Assembly (NCBI GenBank): GCA_022841965.1
Contig: JALHQM010000013.1
Location: forward strand, 19,845 to 64,402
Source: Hyphomicrobium sp.
Lineage (GTDB): Bacteria > Pseudomonadota > Alphaproteobacteria > Rhizobiales > Hyphomicrobiaceae
DNA length: 44,558 bases
Direction of reading: 5' to 3'
Shown: piece after piece, positions 35,285 to 44,099 of the stretch
Layout of the letters: every line of letters begins with the position of its first letter
Numbering within the stretch: the stretch's first letter is position 1
Position numbers and translations under genes: made by a program
The notes under the pieces: generated by a model
What the model saw: only the letters and a program-made list of their open reading frames with translations
What the model was told of the DNA's origin: nothing
Database searches by the model: none

Positions 35285-38200
35285 GCTGCGTCCTCTGCAA
35301 TAACGACGAGCGTCTGGCCGAGAGAGACAGGGCGGCCTTCGGTGCATTTCAGTTCATGCACGATGCCGCTGCCGGAAGCGTGGACTTCCATTTCCATTTT
35401 CATCGATTCCACAATCACGAGGACATCACCCGCTGCAACGCGCTGGCCGTGCTCGACGGCAATTTTCCAGACTGCTCCGGGGACTGGACTTTGAACGGCG
35501 GTGTGGCCGGGGGCGAGGGCGTCATCGCCGGTATTGGCTGCGCCGACATCGTTGAGCACAACTCCGGTGCGATCGCTGTCTTGCCAGCGGGCGCGTTCGG
35601 CTTCGAAGGCGGATTGCTGGGTTGCTTTGAATTCACTGATCGCAGTTGCATTGTCGTTGAGGAACTTTCGGTAGCTCGACAGCGAAAACGTCGTTTCTTC
35701 GATTTTTATGCCAGTCTTGCCTTGCAGGAAGCCGTCGCGGAAGGCCAGGAGATCGCCGCCGGAGACGTCATAAAAGCGTATCTGATCGAAGAAGCGGAGC
35801 AGCCAAGGTTTGCCCTTTTCGAATTCGCGCGTGACGTGGAAGCGATTCCAGACTTGCGCGGTGCGGCCGACGAATTGATAGCCGCCGGGGCCTTCCATGC
35901 CATAGACGCACATGTAGGCGCCGCCGATGCCAACGGCATTTTCTGGCGTCCAGGTGCGGGCGGGATTGTATTTTGTGGTGACGAGGCGGTGGCGCGGGTC
36001 GACGGGCGTGGCGACGGGTGCGCCGAGGTAGACGTCTCCGAGGCCGAGCACCAGGTAATTCGCGTCATGGACGATACGTTTCACGTCGGCGATGCTGGGA
36101 AGCCCGTTGATGCGGCGGATGAACTCGATGTTCGATGGGCACCAGGGCGCATCGGCGCGGACCGATTGCATGTATTTGTCGATAGCGAGCTGTGTTTGGG
36201 GATCATCCCAAGAGAGTGGCATGTGGACGACGCGCGATGGCACCTCGATGTCGCCGATGTCGCCCATGCCGTCTTCAATTTCGGAGAGAGTTGCGAGCAG
36301 CTTGGTGAGCGGCAGCGTCCGGCTGTCGTAATGGACCTGGAGGGAGCGTATTCCCGGCGTTAGGTCGAGGATGCCGGGGAGGTTCGTTACCTCTAAGCGC
36401 GTCATGAGCACATGAACGCGGAAGCGCAATTCCAGGTCGAGAACGAGATCGCCGTATTCGACGAGGAGATACTTGTCGCCAGCGCGGCGTGCGACGACGC
36501 GGGGAAGGCTGTTTTTTGCTTCGCGCACTGCGACGATGCAGTCGTCGGTGCCGAGCAAGACGGGCTCTGCAACTGCGACGACGGGGGCCGGGCTTAGCTG
36601 TTCAATCTCCGCGTTCTGGATCGCTTCGCGCGTGGCTGCATCTTGCGGCGTTAGACGGACGAAGCGGACCTTGTCGCCGGGTCGAAGCTGGCCGAGTTTC
36701 CAGAGTTCGGCTGCGACGATGGTGGCGGGACAGACGAAGCCGCCGAGTGAGGGTCCGTCGGGGCCCAGGATGACGGGCATATCGCCGGTGAAATCGATGG
36801 CGCCAATCGCATAGGCATTGTCGTGGATGTTGCTGGGATGGAGCCCCGCTTCGCCGCCATCGCGGCGGGCCCATTGGGGCTTGGGGCCGATGAGGCGGAC
36901 GCCGGTCGGGTTGGAATTGTAGTGAACTTCCCAATCGGTGCCGAAGAACATGGCGATGTCTTCGGGGGTGAAGAAATCCGGCGCGCCATGGGGGCCATAG
37001 AGCACGCCGATCTCCCAGCGGTGAGCCATGAGCGGGCGCAGAGCGAGGGGCAGCTGAGATGTGAGCGTGGTCGATGGTGGTTCAGCCGCGTAGGGGGCGT
37101 TGACGTGCAGAATGTCGCCGGGCAAAAGGGCGCGGCCGCCGTGGCCGCCGAATTTGCCGAGCGTGAATGTCGACGCGCTGCCGAGATAGAGCGGCACATC
37201 GAAGCCGCCGCGCACGGCGAGGTAGGCGCGTGCTCCGGCGCCAGAGACGGTGCCGATTTTGAGCGTGGCGCCGGCGTTGACGGGTACGGGTTGCCACATC
37301 GGGATCGATGCGCCGTCGAGAGTGGCGGAGATGGCTGCTCCCGTGATGGCGATCACGGCAGCGGTGTTGAATTTGAGGGTGGGTCCAGTGAGCGTGATTT
37401 CGAGGCCGGGCGCGCCTTCGGCGTTGCCTGCGAGTTTGTTGGCGTAGCGGAAGGAGAGGTGGTCCATGGGACCGGATGGGGGCACACCGACGGCCCAATA
37501 GCCGGTGCGGCCCGGCCAATCCTGAATGGTCGATTGCGTTCCGGGGGCGAGGACTTCGATGGTAGGCGCGTTGTAGGGAACGGTGGCCAGCGTACTGGTC
37601 AGCATGTTGCCTCTGGCGAGGATTTCGGACGCGGCGAGCTGGCGCAGATAGTCGAGGTTGGTTTCCAAGCCACCAATGTGGGTTCCGGCGAGGGCCTTTT
37701 GCATCTTTGAAAGCGCTTCATCGCGCGTTGCACCGCGCACGATGATCTTGGCAATCATGGGATCATAGAACGGCGAGACCTCAGCTCCGCTTTCGACCCA
37801 GGTTTCGATGCGCGCATCGGGGGGCCAAGCGACGTGCGTGAGGAGTCCGGCGCTGGGGCGGAAATCGCGGCCGGGGTCTTCCGCGTAAAGGCGCACTTGG
37901 ATGGACGCGCCGCAGGGGGCGATTTTCGATTGGTCGAGGGGCGGGCACACGCCAGCTGCCTGCCGGATCATCCATTCGACGAGATCAACGCCGGTGACTT
38001 CTTCGGTGACGCCGTGTTCGACCTGGAGGCGGGTGTTCACTTCGAGGAAGTAGAACGCATCGGTGTCATTGTCATAGAGAAATTCGACGGTACCGGCGCT
38101 GGCGTAGTTGACCGATTTGCCGAGCGCAATAGCGGTGTTCCAGAGTTCTTTGCGGGTTGTGTCCGAAAGCCCGGGCGCGGGGGTTTCTTCGATGACTTTT

Positions 38201-38910
38201 TGGTTGCGGCGCTGGGCGGAGCAATCGCGCTCGCCTAAGGCCACGACGTTGCCTTTGCCGTCGCCGAAGAGCTGGACTTCGATGTGGCGGCCGCGCGCGA
38301 CGTATTTTTCGAGGAAGAGGCCGGCGTCCTTGAAGTTGTTGCGGGCGAGGCGCTCGACGCGCTCGTACATCGGCGCGAGGTCGTCTTCACTGGCTATGAG
38401 CTGCAACCCGATACCGCCGCCGCCGGCTGTGCTTTTCAACATAACGGGATAGCCGATGCGTTGGGCTTCCGTGCGGGCGTGTTCGAGATCGCTGATGAGG
38501 CCGGAGCCCGGTGCGAGGGGAACGCCGGCTGCGAGCGCTAACTCGCGTGCCTTATGTTTCAAGCCGAATGCGCGCATCTGATCAGGTGTGGGTCCGATGA
38601 AGGCGATGCCGGCTGTGGCGCAGCTTTCGGCGAAGTCGGGGTTCTCGGAGAGAAAGCCGTAGCCGGGATGGATGGCTTCGGCGCCGGTTTCGCGGGCCAC
38701 CTCCAAGATGCGATCGACGTTGAGATAGCTTTGCGCGGCAGCGGCGGGGCCGATGCATACCGCCTCAGTGGCGAGCGCGACATGGCGCGAATGGCGGTCG
38801 GGCTCGGAATAGACAGCGACGCTGGCGATGCCCATTTTGTCGAGTGTGCGAATGATGCGGCAAGCGATGGCGCCGCGATTGGCGATGAGAACTTTTTTGA
38901 ACATGCTCAT
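35281..38910 (-). CDS. biotin-dependent urea/guanidine carboxylase
   Basis: A 1209-residue multidomain carboxylase. In order: biotin carboxylase (about 1-450, starting [20 protein letters not shown], with [11 protein letters not shown] in the ATP loop), a KipA/AHS2-like domain (about 475-780, [16 protein letters not shown]), a KipI/AHS1-like domain (about 800-1010), and a biotinyl carrier domain with Lys1171 in ESMKMEME. This matches the fused enzyme called urea carboxylase. Related enzymes found with DUF1989 proteins and a guanidine riboswitch are guanidine carboxylases. Both features are present here (riboswitch at 40351-40396), so carboxylation of guanidine with bicarbonate and ATP is the likelier reaction. 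The discriminating residue could not be aligned by eye. It overlaps its neighbours by ATGA at both ends. Confidence 0.93.
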   Translation of the reverse strand: MSMFKKVLIANRGAIACRIIRTLDKMGIASVAVYSEPDRHSRHVALATEAVCIGPAAAAQSYLNVDRILEVARETGAEAIHPGYGFLSENPDFAESCATAGIAFIGPTPDQMRAFGLKHKARELALAAGVPLAPGSGLISDLEHARTEAQRIGYPVMLKSTAGGGGIGLQLIASEDDLAPMYERVERLARNNFKDAGLFLEKYVARGRHIEVQLFGDGKGNVVALGERDCSAQRRNQKVIEETPAPGLSDTTRKELWNTAIALGKSVNYASAGTVEFLYDNDTDAFYFLEVNTRLQVEHGVTEEVTGVDLVEWMIRQAAGVCPPLDQSKIAPCGASIQVRLYAEDPGRDFRPSAGLLTHVAWPPDARIETWVESGAEVSPFYDPMIAKIIVRGATRDEALSKMQKALAGTHIGGLETNLDYLRQLAASEILARGNMLTSTLATVPYNAPTIEVLAPGTQSTIQDWPGRTGYWAVGVPPSGPMDHLSFRYANKLAGNAEGAPGLEITLTGPTLKFNTAAVIAITGAAISATLDGASIPMWQPVPVNAGATLKIGTVSGAGARAYLAVRGGFDVPLYLGSASTFTLGKFGGHGGRALLPGDILHVNAPYAAEPPSTTLTSQLPLALRPLMAHRWEIGVLYGPHGAPDFFTPEDIAMFFGTDWEVHYNSNPTGVRLIGPKPQWARRDGGEAGLHPSNIHDNAYAIGAIDFTGDMPVILGPDGPSLGGFVCPATIVAAELWKLGQLRPGDKVRFVRLTPQDAATREAIQNAEIEQLSPAPVVAVAEPVLLGTDDCIVAVREAKNSLPRVVARRAGDKYLLVEYGDLVLDLELRFRVHVLMTRLEVTNLPGILDLTPGIRSLQVHYDSRTLPLTKLLATLSEIEDGMGDIGDIEVPSRVVHMPLSWDDPQTQLAIDKYMQSVRADAPWCPSNIEFIRRINGLPSIADVKRIVHDANYLVLGLGDVYLGAPVATPVDPRHRLVTTKYNPARTWTPENAVGIGGAYMCVYGMEGPGGYQFVGRTAQVWNRFHVTREFEKGKPWLLRFFDQIRFYDVSGGDLLAFRDGFLQGKTGIKIEETTFSLSSYRKFLNDNATAISEFKATQQSAFEAERARWQDSDRTGVVLNDVGAANTGDDALAPGHTAVQSPVPGAVWKIAVEHGQRVAAGDVLVIVESMKMEMEVHASGSGIVHELKCTEGRPVSLGQTLVVIAEDAA

Positions 38911-39554
38911 GCGCCGGCATCCCAGATCAGCACCTCGACCGGGGTCGGGTTATAGGCGTTGCAGGGATTGTTGAGCTGCGGGCAGTTGGAGATCAGCACG
39001 ATGACGTCCATCTCCGCGCGCATCTCGACGTACTTGCCGGGAGCGGAGAGGCCGTCGGCGAACGTGAGGCCACCTTCGGCGGTGACGGGGACGTTCATGA
39101 AGAAATTGATGTTGTGGGCGATGTCGCGCTTATCGAGCCCGTAGTGTTCGTTCTCGGCGACGGCCAGGAGGAAGCTGTCGCGGCAAGCGTGCATGGCGAA
39201 TTTTTCAAGCGCGTAGCGGACGGTGTTGCTCTCCGTGGCGCAGGCGCCGCCGAGAGTGTCGTGACGCCCGACGGTGTCGGCCGTGACGGTGAGCATGGGG
39301 CGGCAGAAGTCGGAGAGGAGAACGGTTCCAGAAGTGAGGAACACGTTGCCCTGCTCGCGGATGGTGTCGCAGGCGGAGTAGCGCTCATGGGGATCATCGG
39401 CGTTGAAGAAGAGCGTGTCGGCGGCCTGATTGCCTTCCAGGTCGAGGATGCGGAACGTTTCGCCCTTTTTGACGATGTGCATCCAGTAGTCGCCCGCGGG
39501 GACGACCTTACGGTAGCTCGCGGTGTCGGCGGCGAGGTGGCTTTCCTTGATCAT
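38907..39554 (-). CDS. cgdB: DUF1989 protein, carboxyguanidine deiminase subunit (urea carboxylase-associated protein 2)
   Basis: One of two paralogous DUF1989 proteins that precede the carboxylase. Such pairs form carboxyguanidine deiminase, which converts carboxyguanidine to allophanate and ammonia, between the carboxylase and AtzF steps. The 215 residues contain the family pattern [53 protein letters not shown] and a C-terminal [24 protein letters not shown] with conserved Cys residues for a metal site. It starts 14 bp after the partner gene and overlaps the carboxylase start by ATGA. The symbol follows published usage, but which subunit is A or B is from memory. Confidence 0.88.
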   Translation of the reverse strand: MIKESHLAADTASYRKVVPAGDYWMHIVKKGETFRILDLEGNQAADTLFFNADDPHERYSACDTIREQGNVFLTSGTVLLSDFCRPMLTVTADTVGRHDTLGGACATESNTVRYALEKFAMHACRDSFLLAVAENEHYGLDKRDIAHNINFFMNVPVTAEGGLTFADGLSAPGKYVEMRAEMDVIVLISNCPQLNNPCNAYNPTPVEVLIWDAGA

Positions 39555-39568
39555 GTATCCGCCCTCCC

Positions 39569-40300
39569 TCAGTGACAGCCGCAGGCGTGGAACAGCCGAT
39601 TATTTTCAAATCCGCGGCCGTTTTCTGGGGCGGAAAGGCGGCATGGGTCATCGTCTGATGCGGCGGGTCCGTCAAAGAGTTTGAAGCGGATCGTTTTCTT
39701 CGGGTATTGCGGCGCGGGATCGAGCGGGTGCGGGCAGGTGTGGAAGAGAACAAGGGTATCCATCTCGAAGCGGAGTTCGACGGAGGCACCGGCGTTTGCT
39801 GCGGACGCATCGAAGGCAATGACGCCGGTTTCATCGACGGCGACTTTGCTGAACCAATTGACGTTGGCTGCCAGATCGCGGCGCTTCATGCCGTATTTGG
39901 CGAGTTCCACGAGGAAGCTGTCGAGGCCATTCTGGTGCCAGTCGTTGCGGTGGGTCTGGTAGGTGGCTTCGCCCCACGACTTTTCGACGATCGCCTTAGT
40001 TGAGTTGCCGCAGACGGTGTCGTGCCAACCGTGGGTGTCGCTGACGATGGAACAGAAAATGCGGCCCATATCGGAGTAGAGGCAGTGGCCGGTGGTGAGG
40101 CGGAAGGTGTGCTGGCACTTCAAGGTGTCGGGCGCGTTGTAACGCTCGGTGAGGTTTTGTGGATTGTAAAACAGCATGGCCACGTTGGCGCCGCCGTCGA
40201 GATCGGTGAGGCACAGGCGCGTGTTGCGGCGGACGATGAAGGACCAGTGTTTGCCGGAGGCCAGCGTATCGGAGTGGATCAGGGCGGACGTGGAAGTCAT
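39569..40300 (-). CDS. cgdA: DUF1989 protein, carboxyguanidine deiminase subunit (urea carboxylase-associated protein 1)
   Basis: First gene after the riboswitch. The 243-residue product is a DUF1989 protein: [51 protein letters not shown], and the C-terminal [15 protein letters not shown] with the Cys pattern of the family. It ends in HACGCH. It is the partner of the DUF1989 protein at 38907-39554 and would act with it on carboxyguanidine. The ATG at 40300 has GAGGGA upstream (complement of 40310-40315), which can also pair with part of the riboswitch. The frame continues to 40672 through the riboswitch, so the shorter start is certain on functional grounds. Confidence 0.88.
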   Translation of the reverse strand: MTSTSALIHSDTLASGKHWSFIVRRNTRLCLTDLDGGANVAMLFYNPQNLTERYNAPDTLKCQHTFRLTTGHCLYSDMGRIFCSIVSDTHGWHDTVCGNSTKAIVEKSWGEATYQTHRNDWHQNGLDSFLVELAKYGMKRRDLAANVNWFSKVAVDETGVIAFDASAANAGASVELRFEMDTLVLFHTCPHPLDPAPQYPKKTIRFKLFDGPAASDDDPCRLSAPENGRGFENNRLFHACGCH

Positions 40301-40350
40301 GGCGGCATTTCCCTCGGGCTTGGCCGCATGTGACGCGCGGCGCAGGTCGT

Positions 40351-40396
40351 CCGGGCCGTCCCGGGATTGGAAGTGACCGGAGCGGGGCCGTCCCCG
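40351..40396 (-). ncRNA. guanidine-II (mini-ykkC) riboswitch
   Basis: On the transcribed strand two hairpins follow each other: CGGGG-ACGG-CCCCG (complement of 40383-40396) and CCGGG-ACGG-CCCGG (complement of 40351-40364), 18 nt apart. Twin 5-bp stems with identical ACGR tetraloops and a linker of this length are the definition of mini-ykkC, the guanidine-II riboswitch. It lies 50 bp upstream of the first DUF1989 gene. TCCCGGG (complement of 40360-40366), the start of hairpin 2, can pair with the CCCGAGGGA stretch containing the ribosome-binding site (complement of 40310-40318). Guanidine binding would therefore free the site and switch translation on. Confidence 0.88.
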
Positions 40397-40412
40397 TCCG
40401 AAAAGATGTGGA

Positions 40413-41222
40413 CTAGTGGACGGCGGCGGAGACGTCAGCTGCGATAAGGGGTGGGGCTTCTTCAACGAGAGCGCTGCCGTTCTGTTTCTTTTTCTGTGTC
40501 TTTGGCGGCCAGACCGCAATGTCGTGGGCGATGGTGGCGCCGTAGCGTTCCTTCTCCTCGGGGCGGTTGCGGCGGCGTTCGAGCGCGATGACGCGGGTGC
40601 CCAGGCGGAAGGCTTCGGAGAGATCGTGCGTGACCATGACGACGGTGATGCCCTGTTCGACCCAGAGTTCATTCATGAGGGCGTGGACTTCGGCGCGGAT
40701 GCCGGGGTCGAGTGCGCCAAAGGGTTCATCGAGGAGGAGGACTTTGGGTTTGCGCATGAGAGCCTGGGCGAGGGCTAATCTTTGCTGCATCCCGCCGGAG
40801 AGGGCGGCGGGATATTTGTTTTCGTGGTCGGAGAGGCCAACGGCGTTGAGCAGTGCGCGGGCGTCGTCGATGGCGGCTGCTCGGTTGATGCCGAAGAGGC
40901 GGCCGAGGACGCGGGATTTTTCAAACTCGCGGCCGACGAGGACGTTGCCGAGAACGGTGAGGTGAGGGAAGACCGAGTAGCGCTGGAAGACCACGCCGCG
41001 GTCCCAATCTGGCTCGGGCTTGAGCGGCATGCCGTCGAGCAATATGCGTCCGCTGGTGGGGCGTTCTTCGCCGAGCAACATCTTGAGCAAGGTGGTCTTG
41101 CCGCAACCAGAGGGGCCAACGAGGGCGACGAATGAGCCGCTTTCGATCGTGAGGTCGATGTTTTCCAGAACGATCTGGTCGCCGTACTCTTTCCAGATCT
41201 TTTCAAGCACGACCGTTGTCAT
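40413..41222 (-). CDS. ABC transporter ATP-binding protein (NitT/TauT type)
   Basis: ATPase of the operon's importer, 269 residues. Walker A is GPSGCGKTT, the Q-loop follows at VVFQRYSVFPHLTVLGNV, the signature is LSGGMQQRLALAQAL, Walker B is VLLLDEPFGALD, and the H-loop is VTHD. The closest general type is SsuB/TauB/NrtD, as expected with the permease. The ATG at 41222 overlaps the permease stop (ATGA). A C-terminal extension of about 45 residues is Lys/Pro-rich and of no known use. The riboswitch begins 17 bp after its stop codon. Confidence 0.93.
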   Translation of the reverse strand: MTTVVLEKIWKEYGDQIVLENIDLTIESGSFVALVGPSGCGKTTLLKMLLGEERPTSGRILLDGMPLKPEPDWDRGVVFQRYSVFPHLTVLGNVLVGREFEKSRVLGRLFGINRAAAIDDARALLNAVGLSDHENKYPAALSGGMQQRLALAQALMRKPKVLLLDEPFGALDPGIRAEVHALMNELWVEQGITVVMVTHDLSEAFRLGTRVIALERRRNRPEEKERYGATIAHDIAVWPPKTQKKKQNGSALVEEAPPLIAADVSAAVH

Positions 41223-42037
41223 GATTTCTGCTCCGGCTGGAACCAGGGAAAGAGGCGGCGTTGCAGCATCGCGAGTGTCAGATCCATCAACCATGCGAGC
41301 AGCGTGATCCACAGCACGTAAGGGATGATGACGTCCATGGAGAGGAAGCGACGCACGAGGAAGATGCGGTAGCCGAGCCCACTGACGGCGGCGATGGCTT
41401 CGGCGGAGACGAGGAAGATCCAGGCGGGGATGAGCGCGAAGCGGGTCGCGACGATGAGCTTCGGCAGGATCTGGGGCAGAACGACGCGGGTAATCATCTG
41501 CCAGGTGGAGGCGCCGAGCGTTTGCGCCTTGACGATCATCTCGCGCGGGATTTCTTCCACGCCGAGGGCGACGGCGCGCAGCATGAGCGGGGCGGTGCCG
41601 ACGGCGATGAGGGTGATTTTCGAGGCTTCGTCCAGGCCAACCATGATGAACAGTATCGGCAGGATGGTGATGGGCGGGATCAGCGAGAAGGCTTCGACGA
41701 AGGGCTTCACCAACGCGCGGACGAAGGGGATGAAACCGGACGTGACGCCGAGGATCAGGGCAATGGCGATTGAAATGCCCATGCCGCTGCCGAGGCGCCA
41801 TAGGCTGATGGCTGTATCGGACCAGAAGAGATAGCTGCCAGTGCGCTTATCCTGGACGAACATGAGTTCGTTCATGGCGGCCATCATTTGCGTGACGGAC
41901 GGTAGGATCTTATCGGCGGGATTGATGCTCAGGCGCTGATAGCTACCGATCGCGTAGGTGACGGCGAGCGCGATGAAGGGGAGTGTCGCGAGCAGAATGT
42001 AGAGGCCGCGACTCGGATGCCGGTTGATGATGCGCAT
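41219..42037 (-). CDS. ABC transporter permease (NitT/TauT type)
   Basis: Inner-membrane permease of 272 residues with about six helices and the EAA loop (GVEEIPREMIVKAQTLGASTWQMITRVVLPQ) that contacts the ATPase. This is the SsuC/TauC/NrtB family, which imports small nitrogen or sulfur compounds. It overlaps the upstream gene by one base (TGATG) and the ATPase gene by four. The association with guanidine genes suggests guanidine or a guanidino compound as substrate; the substrate itself cannot be read from the sequence. Confidence 0.93.
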   Translation of the reverse strand: MRIINRHPSRGLYILLATLPFIALAVTYAIGSYQRLSINPADKILPSVTQMMAAMNELMFVQDKRTGSYLFWSDTAISLWRLGSGMGISIAIALILGVTSGFIPFVRALVKPFVEAFSLIPPITILPILFIMVGLDEASKITLIAVGTAPLMLRAVALGVEEIPREMIVKAQTLGASTWQMITRVVLPQILPKLIVATRFALIPAWIFLVSAEAIAAVSGLGYRIFLVRRFLSMDVIIPYVLWITLLAWLMDLTLAMLQRRLFPWFQPEQKS

Positions 42038-42987
42038 CAGGCGACCTTCCGTTCTTGTGATGCCGTGACGGGATCGAGAAGCGTATCGGCTTCGCGTTGG
42101 AGCCAGGCGAGGCGATCGGGCGCGATGGGTGTGGACTGGCTGAAGGCGACGTTGGGTTCGAGGCTATCGATGCGCCAGTGGCGCTGGGCGATGCCGGGTT
42201 CGCCGTAGATTGTTTCGTGGAGTGTGCCGGGTTCGCGGCCGGGACTTAAGGGGCCGGTCAGTGGGACGAGCGCTCCTTCGCGGCGTGGGTCGGTGGAAGC
42301 GGTGATGCGCCAGAGATCGTCTTCGCGGATCATGTAGTCGGTGACGCATTGGAAGACGCGCTCGAGAGCGGATGCGGGATCGCTGCTGCTGGCCACGAAA
42401 TCCTGGCAGCGCGTTCCGTCAGGGAGTTCGTGATAGCGGCCGAGTGTGCGGATGGCATGATCACCGGCGACGACGAGTCCGCCTGACCGCGGATAGGTGT
42501 CGTCTTTGGTGTCGGTCTCCTTTTCTAGACGCAGGCCCGCGAGTACGCCGGGGGCGCTTGCCAGAAAGCGCCAGTCTTCGACGTAAGCGCCGGAGGGCGC
42601 GAACTCGATCATGCAGTCGCCGATGCGGCGCATGAGGCCGGGCTCTGGGTATTTGTCGTAGGGTTGGAAGCCGGTCCAATCCGCCCAGGACATGACGGGG
42701 TCGGCCCACGATGTGGACGCGATGCCGCCTTCGACGCTGGCGAGTCGGCTGAGGGTTTCGCGGTCGAGGTTGGTAAGATCGGTGCCGGGTGTCAGTTGTG
42801 GGCGGGCTGGATGGATGCGGATGTCTCCCGTCATGCCGTGCGCTTGCACCCAGAAGACGCGGGTTTGTGCATCTTCAATGCCGGTTGCGAACGTGATCGA
42901 GCGCCGCTGGACGCAGCCGATCGCCCACTCGGGGACTCGGAGGGTGTTCGTTTGCAGGAGTGTGGCGGCGACTTCGGCAAGCGTCAT
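42037..42987 (-). CDS. conserved unknown protein of the guanidine operon
   Basis: I do not recognise this family. The 316-residue product starts at 42987, overlapping the oxygenase stop (ATGA), and ends one base into the permease gene, so it is firmly part of the operon. It has no signal peptide or membrane segment. Notable stretches are ASVEGGIASTSWADPVMSW, WTGFQPYDKYPEPGLMRRIG, IEFAPSGAYVEDWRF and SGGLVVAGDHAIRTLG. These read as strands of a lipocalin-like or similar barrel that would bind a small molecule. It may be a partner of the oxygenase or a binding protein for its product. Its tight coupling to both the oxygenase and the permease is the only functional evidence. Confidence 0.8.
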   Translation of the reverse strand: MTLAEVAATLLQTNTLRVPEWAIGCVQRRSITFATGIEDAQTRVFWVQAHGMTGDIRIHPARPQLTPGTDLTNLDRETLSRLASVEGGIASTSWADPVMSWADWTGFQPYDKYPEPGLMRRIGDCMIEFAPSGAYVEDWRFLASAPGVLAGLRLEKETDTKDDTYPRSGGLVVAGDHAIRTLGRYHELPDGTRCQDFVASSSDPASALERVFQCVTDYMIREDDLWRITASTDPRREGALVPLTGPLSPGREPGTLHETIYGEPGIAQRHWRIDSLEPNVAFSQSTPIAPDRLAWLQREADTLLDPVTASQERKVA

Positions 42988-44030
42988 CGCGTGCCGCTCG
43001 CGTGGATGGCTTCCTGGCCGAAGCTTGAGAGTTTGCGTGCGCCTTCGGGCAGAATGAAGGTGCCGTCTGCAATGCGGTTTTTCAGGTATTGGAAGGTTTG
43101 CGCGGTTTGCGCGAGGAGGTGATCGCCTGCCACAAGGGGTTCGAACTTCGGCTTTTCTCCGGCGGGGACGAACTGCGGAAGGGGTTTGACAACGGTGTGG
43201 TAATCGCAGGCGGCGAAGTAGGGGAACGAGTAGCGCTCTTCCTTGACTTTGCGGACGCGGTGGGAGGTGGCGACGAAGGTGGCGTTGGTCCAGGCTTCCA
43301 GCATGTCGCCGATGTTGATGATGAATCCGCCTTCGATCGGCGGGGCGTCGATCCATTCGCCCGCGCCGTTCATGACTTCGAGACCGGGGGCTGTCGGCCA
43401 GAGGATCGTGAAGCACTCGTAGTCGGTGTGGGCTCCGATGCCGGGTTCGTCGGCGGGGGCGGTGGGGGCGTAGGGGTAGTGGATGAGGCGAAGCTGGCTC
43501 GGCGGTTTTTTGAGGAAGGTGTCGAAGTAGGTCTCAGGCAGTTCGAGGGCTAGCGCAAAACCGCGAAAGAGGGTGCGGGCGAGGGCTGCAATGTCGGTGT
43601 AGTAGGCGCTGACGGCTGACTTGAATTCGGCGTCGTCGGGCCATTGGACGGGGCCCAGCATCGGCGTCTTACCCGACAGCACGTCGGGATCGTCCTCTGG
43701 GATGTCCAGGGATACGTCGAAAGCTTCCTTGCGGTCGGGCTTTTGGCCGTAAAAGACCTCTTCGCCGGGCGGAACGTAGCCCGAATGTGATTTGGAAAGA
43801 CCGATGTAGGCCTTCATCTTGTCTTCGGTGGACCTTGCGAAGAAGGCCTTGGTGGCAGCTAAAAGCCGGTCGCGGGTTTCGTCTTTGATCGGGTGGCCGA
43901 CGATATAAAGGAACCCGCTATCGCGCGAGGCCGCGCCGATCGCGTCCGCGACGCGTTGGCGTTCCTTTCCATCGGCCGAATAGAGGCCACTCACATCAAC
44001 GATCGGGAGGGCGGTGAAGTTGGAAGGCAT
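42984..44030 (-). CDS. 2-oxoglutarate/Fe(II)-dependent oxygenase, isopenicillin N synthase-like
   Basis: A cytoplasmic non-haem iron oxygenase of 348 residues. The iron ligands are His201, Asp203 (HTDYECFTIL) and His257, and the 2-oxoglutarate-binding Arg266-Tyr-Ser follows. The N-terminal LPIVDVSGLYSADG and GFLYIVGHPI are the usual DIOX_N region. The ATG at 44030 has GAGG upstream (another Met at 44042). Relatives act on amino acids and many other substrates; some hydroxylate guanidino compounds such as homoarginine and release guanidine. Its place in this operon suggests that it makes guanidine from an imported precursor, which is an inference. Confidence 0.9.
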   Translation of the reverse strand: MPSNFTALPIVDVSGLYSADGKERQRVADAIGAASRDSGFLYIVGHPIKDETRDRLLAATKAFFARSTEDKMKAYIGLSKSHSGYVPPGEEVFYGQKPDRKEAFDVSLDIPEDDPDVLSGKTPMLGPVQWPDDAEFKSAVSAYYTDIAALARTLFRGFALALELPETYFDTFLKKPPSQLRLIHYPYAPTAPADEPGIGAHTDYECFTILWPTAPGLEVMNGAGEWIDAPPIEGGFIINIGDMLEAWTNATFVATSHRVRKVKEERYSFPYFAACDYHTVVKPLPQFVPAGEKPKFEPLVAGDHLLAQTAQTFQYLKNRIADGTFILPEGARKLSSFGQEAIHASGTR

Positions 44031-44064
44031 GGCGGACCTCATGCTGTGCCAAGAACTTGGGTCC

Positions 44065-44089
44065 GGCGCGGAGCACTGCGCTCCGCGCC
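44065..44089 (-). terminator. intercistronic hairpin after the substrate-binding protein gene
   Basis: GGCGCGGAGC (44065-44074), loop ACTGC, GCTCCGCGCC (44080-44089): a perfect 10-bp stem between the substrate-binding protein gene and the oxygenase gene. There is no T-run. Such hairpins often protect the upstream mRNA so that the binding protein is made in excess; a partial terminator is the alternative. Confidence 0.55.
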
Positions 44090-44099
44090 GTTGTTGCGA

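Noticed and set aside
35224-36363. 379-codon plus-strand frame inside the carboxylase gene
   Set aside because: Antisense to the carboxylase; no signal or motif, and the carboxylase frame is fully supported.
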